The position numbers were made by a program, and so were the translations under genes. Of a DNA stretch of 64,000 nt, positions 1 through 12,799 are shown in pieces. The stretch spans positions 1,736,001 to 1,800,000 of the forward strand of contig JAFCIZ010000006.1 in NCBI GenBank assembly GCA_017871115.1, in the 5' to 3' direction. Every line of letters starts with the position of its first letter. Within the stretch, counting starts at the first letter, position 1. This DNA is from Cunninghamella blakesleeana (taxonomy: Eukaryota > Mucoromycota > Mucoromycetes > Mucorales > Cunninghamellaceae). The notes beneath the pieces are model-generated. The model did no database searches. It was not told the origin of the DNA and saw only the letters and a program-made list of their open reading frames with translations.

Positions 1-1632
1 ACGACGAAGATGACAACGAAGAAAACAACAAGAACAAATCAGATGAAATAAAAAAAGAAAGAACCAAAAAGAAAGGGAAAAAAATGATAGAACTTCTATT
101 AAACAAAAATGAAATGAAACTATCAAGTCAAAGGAATTATTTTGAAGATGGATCACAGCCTATGCCTATTTATTGTGTGGTTAGGGAAGATATCTCAGTT
201 CAAGAACAAAAAAGTATAGAGGTAAACGAAGATTATAAGGAAGAAGCAACTAATGATGGAAACCAAGAAAAGCAATCTGATGAAGAAGAACCACATATGT
301 ATCAATGGTTTGAATTTACTAGTTTTGAAATGGGTTCTGAAGATATCAATGGTATTATATATACATTTGGATGGAATTCAATAGTTATTCTATCAAAAAT
401 ACCTATTGTTTTTATTCTTATTCTTATTAACTTATATTTCCTATTTTTTTTATATTATTTTTTTTTTAATAGCTTGGATTCCAATGTGGGCATTTGGTAG
501 AAAATTTGAAAATGGTAAAAATACTGAACGATTACCAGAACAACGTATAGATAGTTTATTAGGGTAATACATATAATTTTATTTATAACTTTAAATGGTG
601 AATATATAAAATCAATATAATTAAGTGTTTTTTTTACCTTTGCCCTTTTTTTATTCTATATCCCTATTCCCAAATAGTATGTTTGGATCAGCTTTTGCAG
701 CGAGCGTAAAGCATTTCTATCAAGAAATTCGTCATTTTTTACCAACATCAATTATTGAACTTACAGATGAAACTATTGGACGCTATGAAAAAACATTATC
801 CACTTTGCACCCTATCTCTCCAGCCATTTACCCAAATCCTTTTTATCATATACAAAACAAAAAAATAACACCAAAAGGCTCCTCCTTAACTGATTCTGAA
901 AACATTCTTCTTATGGATGCAGGTATGGACAACAATATTCCATTTTACCCATTATTAAGAAAAGATCGCCAAGTGGATGTCATTTTGGCAATTGATCTAA
1001 GTGCAGATATACAAACAGCTCCACATTTTGATCGTGCAGAAGGATATGTGAAACGACGTCGTATTAGTGGTTGGCCCTTAAATATGGGATGGAAATGCAA
1101 CGATAAGGAAAAAGAAAAAGATAAAGTATCAGATACAATTAAAGACATGAATCAAAAAACAATGAAGAAAATTGAAAAAGAAGATAAAGAAAAATGTCAA
1201 GATGAAAGCATACCTATGGAAGAAAAGGATAATGATGATGATATCAGCGATAAAAGCAGTGAAGTAAAAGAAACTAGTCAAGGCAGAATAAAATATGCCT
1301 TGGGGCCTTGCACCGTCTTTGCTTCATCAGCTGTTACGAAATTTGATGATAACAATAGTGATCAGCTCATCACTTTGATTTACTTCCCTTTTATATGCAA
1401 TGAAAAGCATGATCCTGACTTTGACCCACAAACGGCTGAATATTGTAGTACTGCTAATTTTGTATATGATTCTGAACAAGTAGATCGTGTAACTAAACTA
1501 GCTGAAGTAAATATTACTCAAAATATTGATCAAATCCGCTCTGTACTTCATGGTGCTTGGCAAAGAAAAAAACAAAAAAGATTTCGTATTGAAGAAATAG
1601 ATAGAAGGGCAAATATGTTTTTATACCCTTAA
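1..1632 (+). CDS. Cytosolic phospholipase A2 / lysophospholipase-like protein, 3' part
   Basis: This is the C-terminal part of a cPLA2-type catalytic domain; the 5' end, including the GxSxG serine, lies before the window. Visible exons are 1..351, 473..563 and 678..1632, with GT-AG introns and frame kept across both. Recognisable family blocks are YQWFEFTSFEMGSEDI, AWIPMWAFGRKFENG, GSAFAASV and, most telling, LMDAGMDNNIPFYPLLR, which contains the catalytic Asp expected to pair with the missing Ser. The family hydrolyses acyl esters of glycerophospholipids or lysophospholipids. Between GWPLNMGWK and the next conserved block there is an odd Lys/Glu/Asp-rich insertion of about 65 residues. The gene ends FLYP-stop and is convergent with the N-acetylglutamate synthase gene. 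Family assignment is solid; exact substrate (cPLA2 versus lysophospholipase/phospholipase B) is not resolved. Confidence 0.88.
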
Positions 1633-2559
1633 AAAAAAAGTAGAAATACACGCCTACTTAAGTATACTTAATAACTAATATAATATAGATTTTTTTTTTT
1701 TGTATTTTTATACTTTATAAGTAATCATTAATATCTTATTTCGTCTCATATAGTTTTTTAAAAAATAGTAGAATGGATATAGCTATTATTTTAATAAAAT
1801 AACATACACGTCAACATTCATTTATCACTCAACTATTTAAAGACTTATGTTTATTTATCATCTTTAATTTTTTTTTTTTTGCATATCAATATTTTCTAAT
1901 TCCTAAAAAATCTTGAAGACAACTCCCAATTAATAGATCAATATTAAAAATTTCATGGTCTATTATATGTAAAAATCTAAAAAAAAATATCACTGAAAAA
2001 AGAAAAAGGTGGTACATGAAATTTTCAAATTTCATATATCATTTTTTTTTCTATTTTTTTCTATCTTTTACTATAAATTCTTTTAATTTTAAAAACTTTT
2101 TATAAAGACTCAAACGTTATTTTTTTTAATCTATCAATTAAAAAAAGTGATAGTATGTAAAAATAAAATAAAATAAAATAAAAAAATACGTTTTTCTGTT
2201 AAAATGAAAAAGTAAAATAAGTATAAATATGGTTATAGAGTTAATAGATTTTGTTATTTTAGATATTTGATAAATAAATAAAACACACTATCATTAAAAG
2301 GAGTAAAAATAATGGTTTAATATTATTTGATTAATTATTTATTAAAGCGTAATGAAATCTCTTTCCAGTAATTTCTTACTTTCTTACTTTTTTCTGATGT
2401 ATGATGCGTCTATTTTTATTCTAAAGATTACATGATGATATAGTTATGTGGTTATTATTATTTAAAAAAACCGATTTTAATAATATAAGCTATATATATA
2501 TATATATATATAAAGGTGATAATAGTGATGATAATATTTTAAAGTGCTTATTAAAGTAC
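1633..2559. other. Convergent intergenic region
   Basis: This AT-rich spacer lies between two convergent 3' ends and should hold both 3' UTRs. It contains an AAAAT-type simple repeat near 2160-2182 and a TA microsatellite near 2492-2512. I see no coding exon. Confidence 0.6.
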
Positions 2560-4244
2560 TTATATAAAGGAAGCTGGGATTCCTCTAGCAATATCTGCAT
2601 ATTTTTCCACTTGTCGATAACCATCTTTTCCATGCCAAAATAATACCCAATTTGAATCTTTAAGTCTTAAATAACCATTTGATCTTTCAAAATACCTATT
2701 AAATAAATAAATAATTAAATAATATATATTAAATAATTATTTAAATCTGATAATTTAAAATAGCTCTTATTATTTTACTGATGTTAATATTAATATTGTT
2801 TTATATTAAATACGTATACATATATAATATATATTTACCATTTATTAACACCATTATCTTTACGACTTCTCCATAAAAGTTCAGGATAATTATCACACAT
2901 TTTTTTCCATAAAATATCTGTTAATCCAATACCTTGACTTGTAGGAGCAATAGCAAATTTATCCAAGTAATAGATAGGCTGGTGTTGATGGCTTTTATTT
3001 TCATTAGTCATAATTACTGCACCTTCATAATCTCCAGCAATAATCGCTCCTGCTAAAATTGAATCCAAGCGTTGATAATAACCATCTTTATCTAGTTTTT
3101 TTTGAAAGCTATTTTCCAATAAAGATGTCAATCGATTTAAATTTAAATCTGATAATTGAGTATAGTTTTGAATTTTAATGCCATGGCGAAAGACAGTTGT
3201 ACGTAATTGATTGACACGTTTCATTGCACTGGTGTTTTCAATTGGTAAAGAGGATGAATATAATGGTTTATCAGTGATTAAATTGGCAATCAAGGCTGAA
3301 GGTAAAGAGGAAGTAGGTACCATAATAGCAGATGAAGTAGATTGCGGCAACTGCGCTAAACAATCACGGATCATAGTTAAATTCCCTATTGCATTTGGGT
3401 AATTTTTTTCCCAAAGAGGTTTATTTTGAAAGGCATTCACAATGGCATCGTATTCTTCTTGGACATTAACTAAACTATGAACAGTATCACCAGCATGTTC
3501 TTGGTTAGGGATTCCACCTTCATGATTAATGACGACTATTTTGGAGGGCGTTAACTTTTGGTGAAAAGAGGATTTACAAAGCTTATTGGTTAAAGCTATC
3601 ATTGTATCATTTGCGTTAATAGTCTTTTGTTGTTGCTGTTGTTGATGACGATTAACGGAATCATTAACTACAGCTGGAATGACAATAGGAATTTGATCAT
3701 TACTAAGTGCAAAATGTATAAAATCTAAATTCACCTCTAAAGATTGCTGATCCTGATTAAATTCTAAAACATCCCCATATATTAATCTTGCTCGACCACC
3801 TGCATTTTCAATTGCTTCAATCAATGCCATACTTTCACGTACCATCATCATGATTCTTTCTTTTGACGATACTGTTTTATCGTCCACTTGCCATGAAGGA
3901 TTATCAGTTACTACAATGGATGTTAACCCAAGCTTTTGAAGTTTATGTAATGTTTCCCCTACTGCTTTCCATTCATGTTTTGCAAAAGGGCCTTGGACTT
4001 TGGTTAAAGCTATTTGATTATGATAAGTTGGTGCTAAAAGATCCGTTACATAGTCTTTTGGTGATTGTAATCCTGGTGCTATAGATAAGATATTATTGTT
4101 TTTGTTGTTGCTATTGCTGTGTTGGCTGTTATTAGTTGGCGGAAGTTCTACAATGGCTTTTTGCTGTTGTGGAGGAGGTACAAAACGTTTTAAAAATTGC
4201 TGAAGTTCTCTTTTACTTGGTGCTGTGTTCATTAAGTTAACCAA
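2560..4244 (-). CDS. ARG2: N-acetylglutamate synthase, mitochondrial
   Basis: First enzyme of arginine/ornithine synthesis, making N-acetylglutamate from glutamate and acetyl-CoA in mitochondria. Exons are 2839..4244 and 2560..2695 (transcribed leftwards), 513 codons with no stop before the TAA at 2560-2562. The N-terminal half is the amino-acid-kinase-like domain (VINHEGGIPNQEHAGDTVHS). The C-terminal half is the NAT acetyltransferase domain (PSALIANLITDKPL, then YYLDKFAIAPTSQGIGLTDI). The second exon encodes the family's C-terminal signature: YFERSNGYLRLKDSNWVLFW, then HGKDGYRQVEKYADI. Low-complexity Asn/Ser and Gln stretches interrupt the first half. The start at 4244 has a second Met four codons on; a presequence would be short. 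No arginine attenuator peptide uORF was recognised upstream. Confidence 0.92.
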
Positions 4245-4648
4245 AAGTTCCTATATAAAATGTATATGTGTATATAAATAAACAGTAGTTTAAATAAGTA
4301 ATAAGTTTGACAAGCGTTTTCTGTTTTTCTTTATTTTTAAAAAAATATAAAATGAAATAAAATAGAGCTATATATTTGTATGCATTTATGTATTACCCTA
4401 ACATTTTCATGGTTGTCATTAATTGTTGGCGCCTACATATAAATGGACATACGTATAAATATATGATTCTATATACGTTATATTTTTGAAATATGCTTCG
4501 AATATATATTATACAAAAAAAAAAAAAAAAAAAAAAAGAGTTAAAATACCCTAGTCCCGCTACTTTTTGATATAGTAGAAAACGATCGTAAATTAGATTG
4601 AATAATAAAAGTTTTTGAGTTTGGTATAGTTAATATTCTTTTAAACAT

Positions 4649-4682
<34 letters not shown>

Positions 4683-5132
4683 TATTTATGGAAAATAAAT
4701 GATAAAATTATAATATCTTTTTAATAAAAAAAGATAAAAAAGGATGAGAGACGAAAAAAAATTACCAATTTAAATTTTAAAAAAAAAAGCGGAGGTTAAA
4801 AAAATAACTGACTCATCTTGATAAAAAAACTCATATTGTCGCATAAAATTTAAAAAATGATCAACATTTTATATCAAATTGTATTTTTATACAAAAATAA
4901 GTTTATTATTATTTAAAATAAAATTGACATGGGCAAAAAAAAAAAGAAAAGATAGGTAACCAACAGTGGATGATAATGATGGTTGCAATATAATTTTTAT
5001 ATATAAAAGATTTATTATAAATCAACTTACATGGTAAGTTCCTATATTAATATTATTATTATTTAAAAAAAGAAAAGCATGTTAATATATATCCCAAATA
5101 TCTAAATATTTATCCATTTCTTTTTATTATTT
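4245..5132. other. Intergenic region with long A-runs
   Basis: Region between the 5' end of the N-acetylglutamate synthase gene and the 3' end of the NAC alpha gene, both on the - strand. Two long A homopolymers lie at 4515-4537 and 4652-4679. The promoter of the synthase gene should lie here; no other gene is seen. Confidence 0.55.
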
Positions 5133-5657
5133 TTATTTTTCACTCTTTGTATATTTTATATTTACCATGATAGCATTAACAATATCATTATCATTGTTCT
5201 TTAAAGCCTTGATAGCCTTGTTACGAGAAACATTAGCTTGGTTAACGACAAGTTCAATATCCTTATCTTCAACACCAGTAGCATCTACTTCTTCATCATC
5301 ATCTTCTTCAGCAGCGGCAGCAGAGGAACCTTCAGCAGTTTCAGGTTCATCAGCCTTAGCAGCAGCTTCAGCAGCAAGTTGTTGAGCGGCAGCTTCTTGA
5401 GCACGAGCGCGCATATCTTCCATTTGCATTTCACCAAAGACAATGAAGGTATCAGAGTTTACACTCTTGTATACATCGGGCTTAGCAATAGCAAAGACAA
5501 TACCACCGGCACGAGTGAAAGTGACACGGTTGATACCATTGACGTGTTTTAAACCTTGAGAAATAAGAGCTTTACGGGCTTTCTTTTCACCACGGGATTG
5601 AGGAGTATCGACTTCTTGAACTTGTTGCTCAACTGGCTTTTCTTCTTGGGCTGACAT
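5133..5657 (-). CDS. EGD2: Nascent polypeptide-associated complex subunit alpha
   Basis: Ribosome-associated chaperone subunit that pairs with NAC beta at the peptide exit site. The 174-residue intronless protein has the NAC domain early ([20 protein letters not shown], then [20 protein letters not shown] and TFIVFGE). An Ala/Glu/Asp-rich linker follows, and then the C-terminal UBA domain ([20 protein letters not shown], then [16 protein letters not shown]). Length and domain order match the fungal family. The start at 5657 is the first Met of the frame, with the typical acidic N-terminus. Codon use is cleaner (more C and G in third positions) than in neighbours, which fits a highly expressed gene; that last point is inference. 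Confidence 0.97.
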   Translation of the reverse strand: MSAQEEKPVEQQVQEVDTPQSRGEKKARKALISQGLKHVNGINRVTFTRAGGIVFAIAKPDVYKSVNSDTFIVFGEMQMEDMRARAQEAAAQQLAAEAAAKADEPETAEGSSAAAAEEDDDEEVDATGVEDKDIELVVNQANVSRNKAIKALKNNDNDIVNAIMVNIKYTKSEK

Positions 5658-6437
5658 CTGTTATTTAATTATCATATATAATAAAATAAAAAAAAACACG
5701 TAGAAAATAAAAAAAATTGATAAATATTGAATACAATTTTTTTTATTTTTATTATTTTATTTTTGCTGAATAAAATGGTTGATATTTTTAGAGGAAGAGG
5801 AAGGGCGAAGAGATACGTAAATTGTAATATAAAAAAACCGTGTGTCGTATTATAATAAATGTCCATATTTATTATTTTGTTTCGCTTTGTTTTATCTTTT
5901 ATCTTTATAAATATTATAAATACATCTCATTTTGCCCTTATATGAATCGTACATGCAATATAAAACAAGGGAAATGTTGGTGTTGAACGTAACCTTTTTT
6001 TTTTTTTACCCCTTTTTAAATCATCCATCCATCCATCATAATCATCCATCTGAAATCTTTATTTTTTAATATTATCCATTTTTATTTTTGGTTGGCAATT
6101 GATATGTATCCAAATGATTTGTAGATATATCCATTTTATTCTTCATTTTCTTCCTTTTCTCCTCGTGCATTCAGTTTTGGACTTACATTAAAAATTTCTG
6201 AAGGAAGAAAAAACTAGTACCAAAGAGAGATTTCGTGTTAAAAAAAAATCATCGGCGTTTTAATTTAAGGTTATTTTTTGAAAAGGGAGTTTTTTTGTTT
6301 TATGATTTTATACATGTATAATTAGAAATTGCATTAATCACTATTTATTAATGGCATATGCTATTTTGGTATGAATTATCTATACTAATTAAAACATTCT
6401 AGCGTATTATTTTGGTTGATATAGTTATTTTGGTCGT
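5658..6437. other. Intergenic region, NAC alpha promoter
   Basis: Upstream region of the NAC alpha gene and downstream region of the resolvase gene (tandem on the - strand). It has a T-run near 5998-6008 and ATCC-type repeats near 6022-6050. No further gene is seen. Confidence 0.5.
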
Positions 6438-8878
6438 TTATTTGATTCTTTTTGGTGGAATAAACAAATAATCCTCTATGCTTTTTTGTGATGAATGGTT
6501 AGTGCTCTTTTGGGATGAATGGTTTATATTAATGAAATCATTTTGTATATTGTTATCATTATCGTTGTTGTTGATATTGCTGAAATTTCTCATGCTGGTA
6601 TTATTAATTATAGATATATCATCATCATCATCACTTAATAAAATAAATGCCTTTGGAATGGTAGTCGTGCTGTTAATATTGATTATTTTATTTTCATTCA
6701 TACTGTTATTATTATGGTTATCTAGATCGATGCCCTTAATTATTTTACTAACAAGGTCATCAGCCCCTTTATTATTTCTGATAGGTGATACAAATCGATC
6801 CAATGTACTTTGGTTTTCCAATACTGATAAAGAGTTTTTTCGTTTTGATTTTTGATTATTTTTCTTTAGTTTCTTTAATTCATGCTTTTTCATGTAATTG
6901 TCTACTATTTTTGGATATGCTCTTTGAAGTAACCGATAGTTTATCCATTGTTTACAACCTTTCTTTATATCAAATTTATTATCTAAACCATCTAATTGGG
7001 TATCTATATGAGGCATTGCTGAAGTTGTTTTAAACATTACTTCATTTTCTTTAAATGATGCTTGGTTTGTGTTACTTTTTAATGATGACGATGATGATGA
7101 TGTATCTAAGGCTGAAAATTTATTTTTATTATAAGGTAATATACTTGATGTTTCCATGGATGTGCTAAGATCTATTTCATCATCATCTTCGTATGAATTT
7201 ATACTAGCAGCATTATTATTTTGTAATCCGTCATATGTTTTATTATTTTCCATATTGTTTTGACTATTGGTGGGTTGAGAATTATCTATGTCATCCATCA
7301 ATTCAGAACTTGCTCTGTTTAAAAAATTTTGCATCATGTCAGCATTCCATTCTACACGAAATCTTGCATTTTTATATCGACGATCTGGTTTATTAGATCG
7401 TTTATTTTCTATAGAATGAATACAAAACAAATCAATGTGCTGAGATGAAGTTATATTTTTTATACTACCGCTACTGTTACTGTTACAATATGAGTTAAAG
7501 TAAGGATGATGTTGATGAATCTTTTTTCTTTGTTGAGCTGGATTTAATGAATCAAGATTATTATTTGTAATAAGCAAATCATAAATAGGTGTTTTTGTCT
7601 GTTGAAGAGTATGCTGTAACATATAACCTTGAAAAAGAATTCGTCCAAATTTTGAAATAATCACTTCTTTTGGCCATTCAAAGTTAGTTTGACAAAAGCA
7701 AGCTAGGGCCATAAAATCTGGTATACACTGCTGCTGTTGATGCACCCACTGAGTTAATACTTTTGCATTTAATAAATTATTTTTATCCATGATAGCTGTT
7801 TTTGGTTGAATCCAACCTTTTGTTAGTGTAATGAGTTGTTCAGCATTATTGATCCCATCGAAATTTATATGTGTATAACGACGTTGTAAAAATCCAGAAT
7901 GGTTTCTTAATAGTTCTGATTGCAGCCCATTTAACATATCTTCTAATAATATCAACATGTCATTATTTATTTTTTTTCCTCCTTCATCATTTTCATTACT
8001 GTCATTTAAAAAATCTGTAGTATTATTTTTTGTTTGATCTAATAAAGCATCCATAAATTTAATATGATGTTTTGAGCGTGCTAAAGAGCAGGCCAGTTGA
8101 ATGCCAACTTGATTAATCCCAGAAAAATAATCGGATCCACTTATTAGCCCTATTAAAATCAAATCACTACGATCCAACATGGTTGCATCTTTAATCCATT
8201 CACTGTCCATACATATGGCAGGTTCATTCGATGACATGGGAAAATTACGTAATACACGTTGAGCACCAAATAAAAATACATCGATGTCCGTTGTAATAAC
8301 TAAGTCCACATAACCAAGTCTTTGAAGAACTGCACACTCTGCTTCTGCTTCACCTGAGGCTTGCCACACCATAAATTTAAATAGTTTCAACATAGCTACT
8401 AATAAGTGATGTTCAGTTGTGTTGACAAGATTGGTATTGACATTGCGTTTACGTTTATATGAAGGTCGTTGATCACCGTCGAAAACAAAGACTGCCTTGA
8501 TACCTAAATTATACAGTTTACAGCATCGATAAAATATAGTACGAAGAGCAGCATTTCTATAAAAATGGTTTTTATAAATATATAAACATATAAATATATA
8601 AACATTTATATAAAAGAAAAAAGTCGAATATATATATATATATATATTAGAGAATCATTTTTTTAATTCACCCAAGTATAAACCGCTATATCTTTTTTAT
8701 GTGTACAAAATAATTACTTTCCACCCTGTGAAGATTGGGCTTGAAAATTCCAAATAGAAACATCAATAGCCACTCGTAAATTACAATTATATCGATCGAT
8801 ATGTCCAAGAGCAAGATCGTCTAAGGAATATTTTTTTTCAGCGGGTGATAATATTTCATATAAACCAGCTATGCCCAT
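6438..8878 (-). CDS. GEN1/Yen1-type Holliday junction resolvase (XPG/Rad2 nuclease family)
   Basis: Structure-specific 5' flap/Holliday junction nuclease. Exons are 8718..8878 and 6438..8556, joined in frame to 759 residues. The N-terminal exon starts MGIAGLYEILSP, the XPG-N start in which the amino terminus is part of the active site, followed by LRVAIDVSIWNFQ and, after the intron, VFVFDGDQRPSYKRKR. The XPG-I block GEAEAECAVLQRLGYVDLV then TTDIDVFLFG holds the acidic metal ligands. GSDYFSGINQVGIQLACSLA is the helix-two-turn-helix region. The segment NARFRVEWNADMM may be the chromodomain-like part known in GEN1 proteins. The C-terminal third is Asn/Ser-rich and probably disordered, ending in basic PPKRIK. 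The small initial exon and position of the acidic cluster favour GEN1/Yen1 over FEN1, EXO1 or XPG, but the assignment is from motifs only. Confidence 0.85.
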
Positions 8879-9096
8879 AATCTTTTTAATACAAAGTAAA
8901 AAAAAATAAAAGGGAAGAAATTTAAAAAAAAATTAATATGCTGGACGGAACTTGAAAATCTTTTTTTTAAAAAGAATTGGTATTGCTGGGCGAAAAATAA
9001 ATGCTTGTTCTTTTTTTTACTCTTTCTTTTTCTTTTTTCTTTCAACTTTATTTTATTTTATATATATTATAAATTGTTATTTTGTTTTAAGTTTTT
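8879..9096. promoter_or_regulatory. Divergent promoter region, resolvase / xylulokinase
   Basis: Only 218 bases separate the start codons of the - strand resolvase and the + strand FGGY kinase, so both promoters must overlap here. Poly-T and poly-A tracts dominate. No specific factor site can be named. Confidence 0.5.
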
Positions 9097-11092
9097 TTGA
9101 AAATGGATTCAAATAATTGCAAGTATTATTTAGGTATAGATTTATCTACCCAACAATTAAAATGTACAGTTATCAATGAAAGTCATACAATCGTATATGA
9201 AAACTGTGTTAACTTTGAACGCGACCTACCTGAATTCAAAACTAAAAATGGTGCTATATCCCACGGGAACAATGTTTTTACTTCTCCTCCACTCTTATGG
9301 GTTAAAGCTTTAGATATACTATTATCTCAATTGAAAAAAACACCTTATGTTTCAAAAATTGTGGCTATATCTGGTGCAGCACAAGTAATTATATACATAC
9401 TTCATATTGTTAAAGCTACATTTATTTATGAAATAAAATAAAGTACTAAGCTATGTTACGTTTTAATCTCTCTTTTTTTCTATTCTTTTACTCTTTTTTT
9501 TTTTTTAAAAAAAAAAGCAACATGGAAGTGTATATTGGTCTCAAAAAGGTGCTGATAAAATCAAACAATTGGACGCTTCAAAAACTTTACATGATCAACT
9601 TGAAGATGCATTTAGTATTTCACAATCACCTATCTGGCAAGATTCTAGTACAACAAAACAATGTGAAGAATTAGAAGACTTTGTTGGTGGCCCTGAAAAA
9701 TTGGCTCAATTAACAGGCTCAAAAGCCTATGAAAGATTTACTGGAAATCAAATTGCGAAAGTAATAATAATAACATAGATACATTACAATATATATGTAT
9801 TTACTATTTTAACCATGACATATATTTCTATTTCTATTTATTAGATTTATCAAACTCAACGCAATGAGTATAATGCTACTGTTTGGATTACCTTAATAAG
9901 CTCATTTATAGGCACTTTATTTAGTGGAAATATAGTCCCTTGCGATGTTTCGGATGCATCAGGAACTAATTTAATGGATATACACAAACACGAATGGATA
10001 AATAAATTACTTGAACATTGTGGTGGACCTGATCTTAAAAAAAAATTGGTGTTAGAACCTATTGAAGGTGGAAAACTATTAGGTTTGATTGATCAATATT
10101 ATGTGCAACGTTACGGATTTAGTCAAGGTAAAAAATATATATTAAAAAAAAAGCCGATTGGTGGATTAAAAAACAAGTATATGTCTATTACTGAAAAAGG
10201 ATAGAAATGATTTGTTTTTTTAAACTTTTTTTATTTTTATATTTTTTATTTTTTTTATGTATAAATAGACTGCCAACTATTTCCCTTTACTGGAGATAAC
10301 TCAGCAACTTTAGTATCCATGGATCTTCAACAAGGGGACTGCGTTGTTTCATTAGGAACCTCAGATACAGTTTTAGTATACCTTAGAGAAGCAAAACCTA
10401 CAATAGAATCACATTTATTAGCTCACCCAATCGATCCCCAAGGATATATGGGAATGTTGTGTTACAAAAACGGATCGCTTACTCGTGAACACTTTAGAGA
10501 TGTTTATGCAAATAGCGACTGGGATACGTTTAATCAATTATTAAACTCAACACCTACAATACCGGAATATAAAGGCTTTTATTATTGGAAACAAGAAATT
10601 ATTCCATTTGCAAAAGGGATCTATCGCTTCGAAAATAAGCAATTGGTGGATGAATTCAGCACATCAGCAACGACATTAAAAAATAATACTCTCAGTATCT
10701 CTGGTATCAATATTCGTTGTTTAATAGAATCGCAATTTATATCAATGAAAATTCGTCTTGATAGGATGGTGGGAGAAAATACTACATACCCACTAAAACG
10801 CATCTTGGCCACTGGTGGTGCATCTAAAAACCATGCTATTTTACAAGTACTCTCTAATATATTTGGTTTACCTGTTTATATTCAAAAGGAAGGCTTAAAT
10901 GGCGCATCTCTTGGTGGTGCGCTTTTGGCAAAATACGGTTCGATGGCTAATTCAATTTCATTTCATGATATGATGGAAGCACACCAAAATGAAACTCTTC
11001 AACTTGTCTGTGAACCTGAGTTACCTTTATCTTCTATGTATTCAAACCAAATACAAGATTATATACATTTAGAAAATCAATGTATTCAATAA
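9097..11092 (+). CDS. Xylulokinase-like FGGY-family sugar kinase
   Basis: Exons 9097..9384, 9518..9760, 9845..10127 and 10269..11092 join in frame to 545 residues. The N-terminal FGGY half starts YYLGIDLSTQQLKCTVI, with the first phosphate-binding loop and DxST-type motif, and continues through AISGAAQ/QHGSVYW across the first intron. DASGTNLMDI lies in exon 3. The C-terminal half has QQGDCVVSLGTSDTVLVYL and ILATGGASKNHAILQVLSNI, the conserved nucleotide-binding blocks. The length and the QHGSVYW motif fit D-xylulose kinases, which phosphorylate D-xylulose to xylulose 5-phosphate for the pentose phosphate pathway. Other FGGY substrates cannot be excluded by eye. The first intron ends in an unusual T-run/A-run/G acceptor at 9495-9517. 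Confidence 0.88.
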
Positions 11093-12587
11093 TTTATTTA
11101 TTCCATAGGCCTCATCATCAACTTTTGAATTTAATACAAAATAAAATAAAATAAAATATAAAGTTCTGTATATGTATAATATAATATAATCTTATATGAA
11201 GAAATTTAACTCTAAACAAACGGTTAGAACAATAAAGCAATGTACAATTAATTATAAAAGATATTAATTGATTATATCCATACTAAAATAATAATGCAGT
11301 AAGTAAGGTTGATATGTTTACATATATATACTGTACATTAGAGTAGAATTATATTGTGGACATTCTATTTTTTTTAGCTTTATTTTATTTTATTTTGGTA
11401 ATAAAAGTAGATACTGCATTACACTAGGATCAAATATGAGCTTCAATAAATTAACAACCAGATAAACTTCTAAAAAGATGATTAGATCATATTACAAACT
11501 AATATTAAATAAATAGTAACGATTCAACTAATTGTCAATCGGATTAATTATTATAGATGAATTAATTTGGAAATTATAAATTCAAGAAATAAATACTGCT
11601 GAAAAGTTATTTTAAAATAATAAGGACACAGTATTTAGATACCCACCTCAAACATGTTTTTTTTTTTCCATTTTCGTAAATTTAAATATATTACATTCAA
11701 AAGTTATTTTAAAAAATAAAAACAAAATAAACTTTTTTATACCAAAACATTCTTGCACATTATAATTTATGAATTCTAAAAACACAACAATTACCATTTT
11801 ATATACCGATAAAACCTGTAGTCTAACAATTAGATGAAATTTTTTAGCTTAAAAACGAAATTATAATACGTTTATGGAAGAGGAAGAATATTAATTAATA
11901 TAACTATACTTTTTTCAAGACAGAAACATTAACGACAGATTGTTAATCTTACCTATTATATGTATTTCAGTCAAATGATCTTGGTATCCTTCTCAGCAAA
12001 TCGTCCTTCTTCTTTCCCTTTTTACTCACTTTTATAAATATTTAAATTTTGAAAAAGTAATAATCATGCTTTCTCATCAAGTTTTTAATACAAGTCATTG
12101 CTTTTTCCCTCCTTCATTTCCTTCATTTTATTAAACTTGTTTATACCTTTTCATTTTAAATTAACTAATATACACATTTTTGCTCTCTTTATTTCTTTTT
12201 GTAACAAAAATATTGAAATTTAATTAATTTAACTGCTATTTAGGATATTATTGTTTCTATTAGTATTAGCGATTGCTTAAAAGTAATGTATTTTTTTATA
12301 AATGATTGAATGATAGTACTACTCAATTTAAATAAAATCATGCGTATATATATTTATCGATTAGAAAAAAATTAACATAACTTAAAATAGTAAGAATACT
12401 TTGATTAATCAATTACAGTTTTATATCTGTTTAATATTATGCTTTTATTTCATTTCATTTTATTCAAGTATTATTGATTTCATACAATTATAATACTCCA
12501 GCATTATTTATACTTGTAAAATGTTTTTTTTTTTTTTTTGACTTATAAAATAATAAAATTTATTTGGGATTAAAAGTAAATTTGAAA
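11093..12587. other. Intergenic AT-rich region
   Basis: About 1.5 kb between the kinase gene and the tail of the LINE. There are T-runs near 12523-12539 and no exon or repeat structure I can support. It may include decayed mobile-element sequence, but nothing recognisable remains. Confidence 0.5.
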
Positions 12588-12799
12588 TTTTTTTTTTTTT
12601 AATAAGAATTAAGAATCCTGTGTCTTATTGAGGGGCGGGATTCGAAGACAAAACAACTAAGGAGCGTATATATAAGATTAAAGTAAAAATAAAATAAAAT
12701 TATATATATTTTTTCTCTTTTTCTTTTTATATAGTTATCTTTATATATATAATCGTATATAAATAACTTTATATTTCTTTGTAATTAATCTATATATGT

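Noticed and set aside
5167..5552. Genes on the + strand opposite NAC alpha
   Set aside because: Antisense frames of an unambiguous conserved gene; the Ser/Ala runs mirror its Ala/Glu linker.
9385..9517. Stop-interrupted (pseudogene) xylulokinase
   Set aside because: The interruption has GT-AG ends and the joined frame gives the conserved AAQ/QHGSVYW motif, so it is an intron.
12631..12655. A tRNA gene on the - strand
   Set aside because: Only the T-loop-like word fits; the T stem does not pair and no D-arm, anticodon arm or acceptor stem can be drawn.
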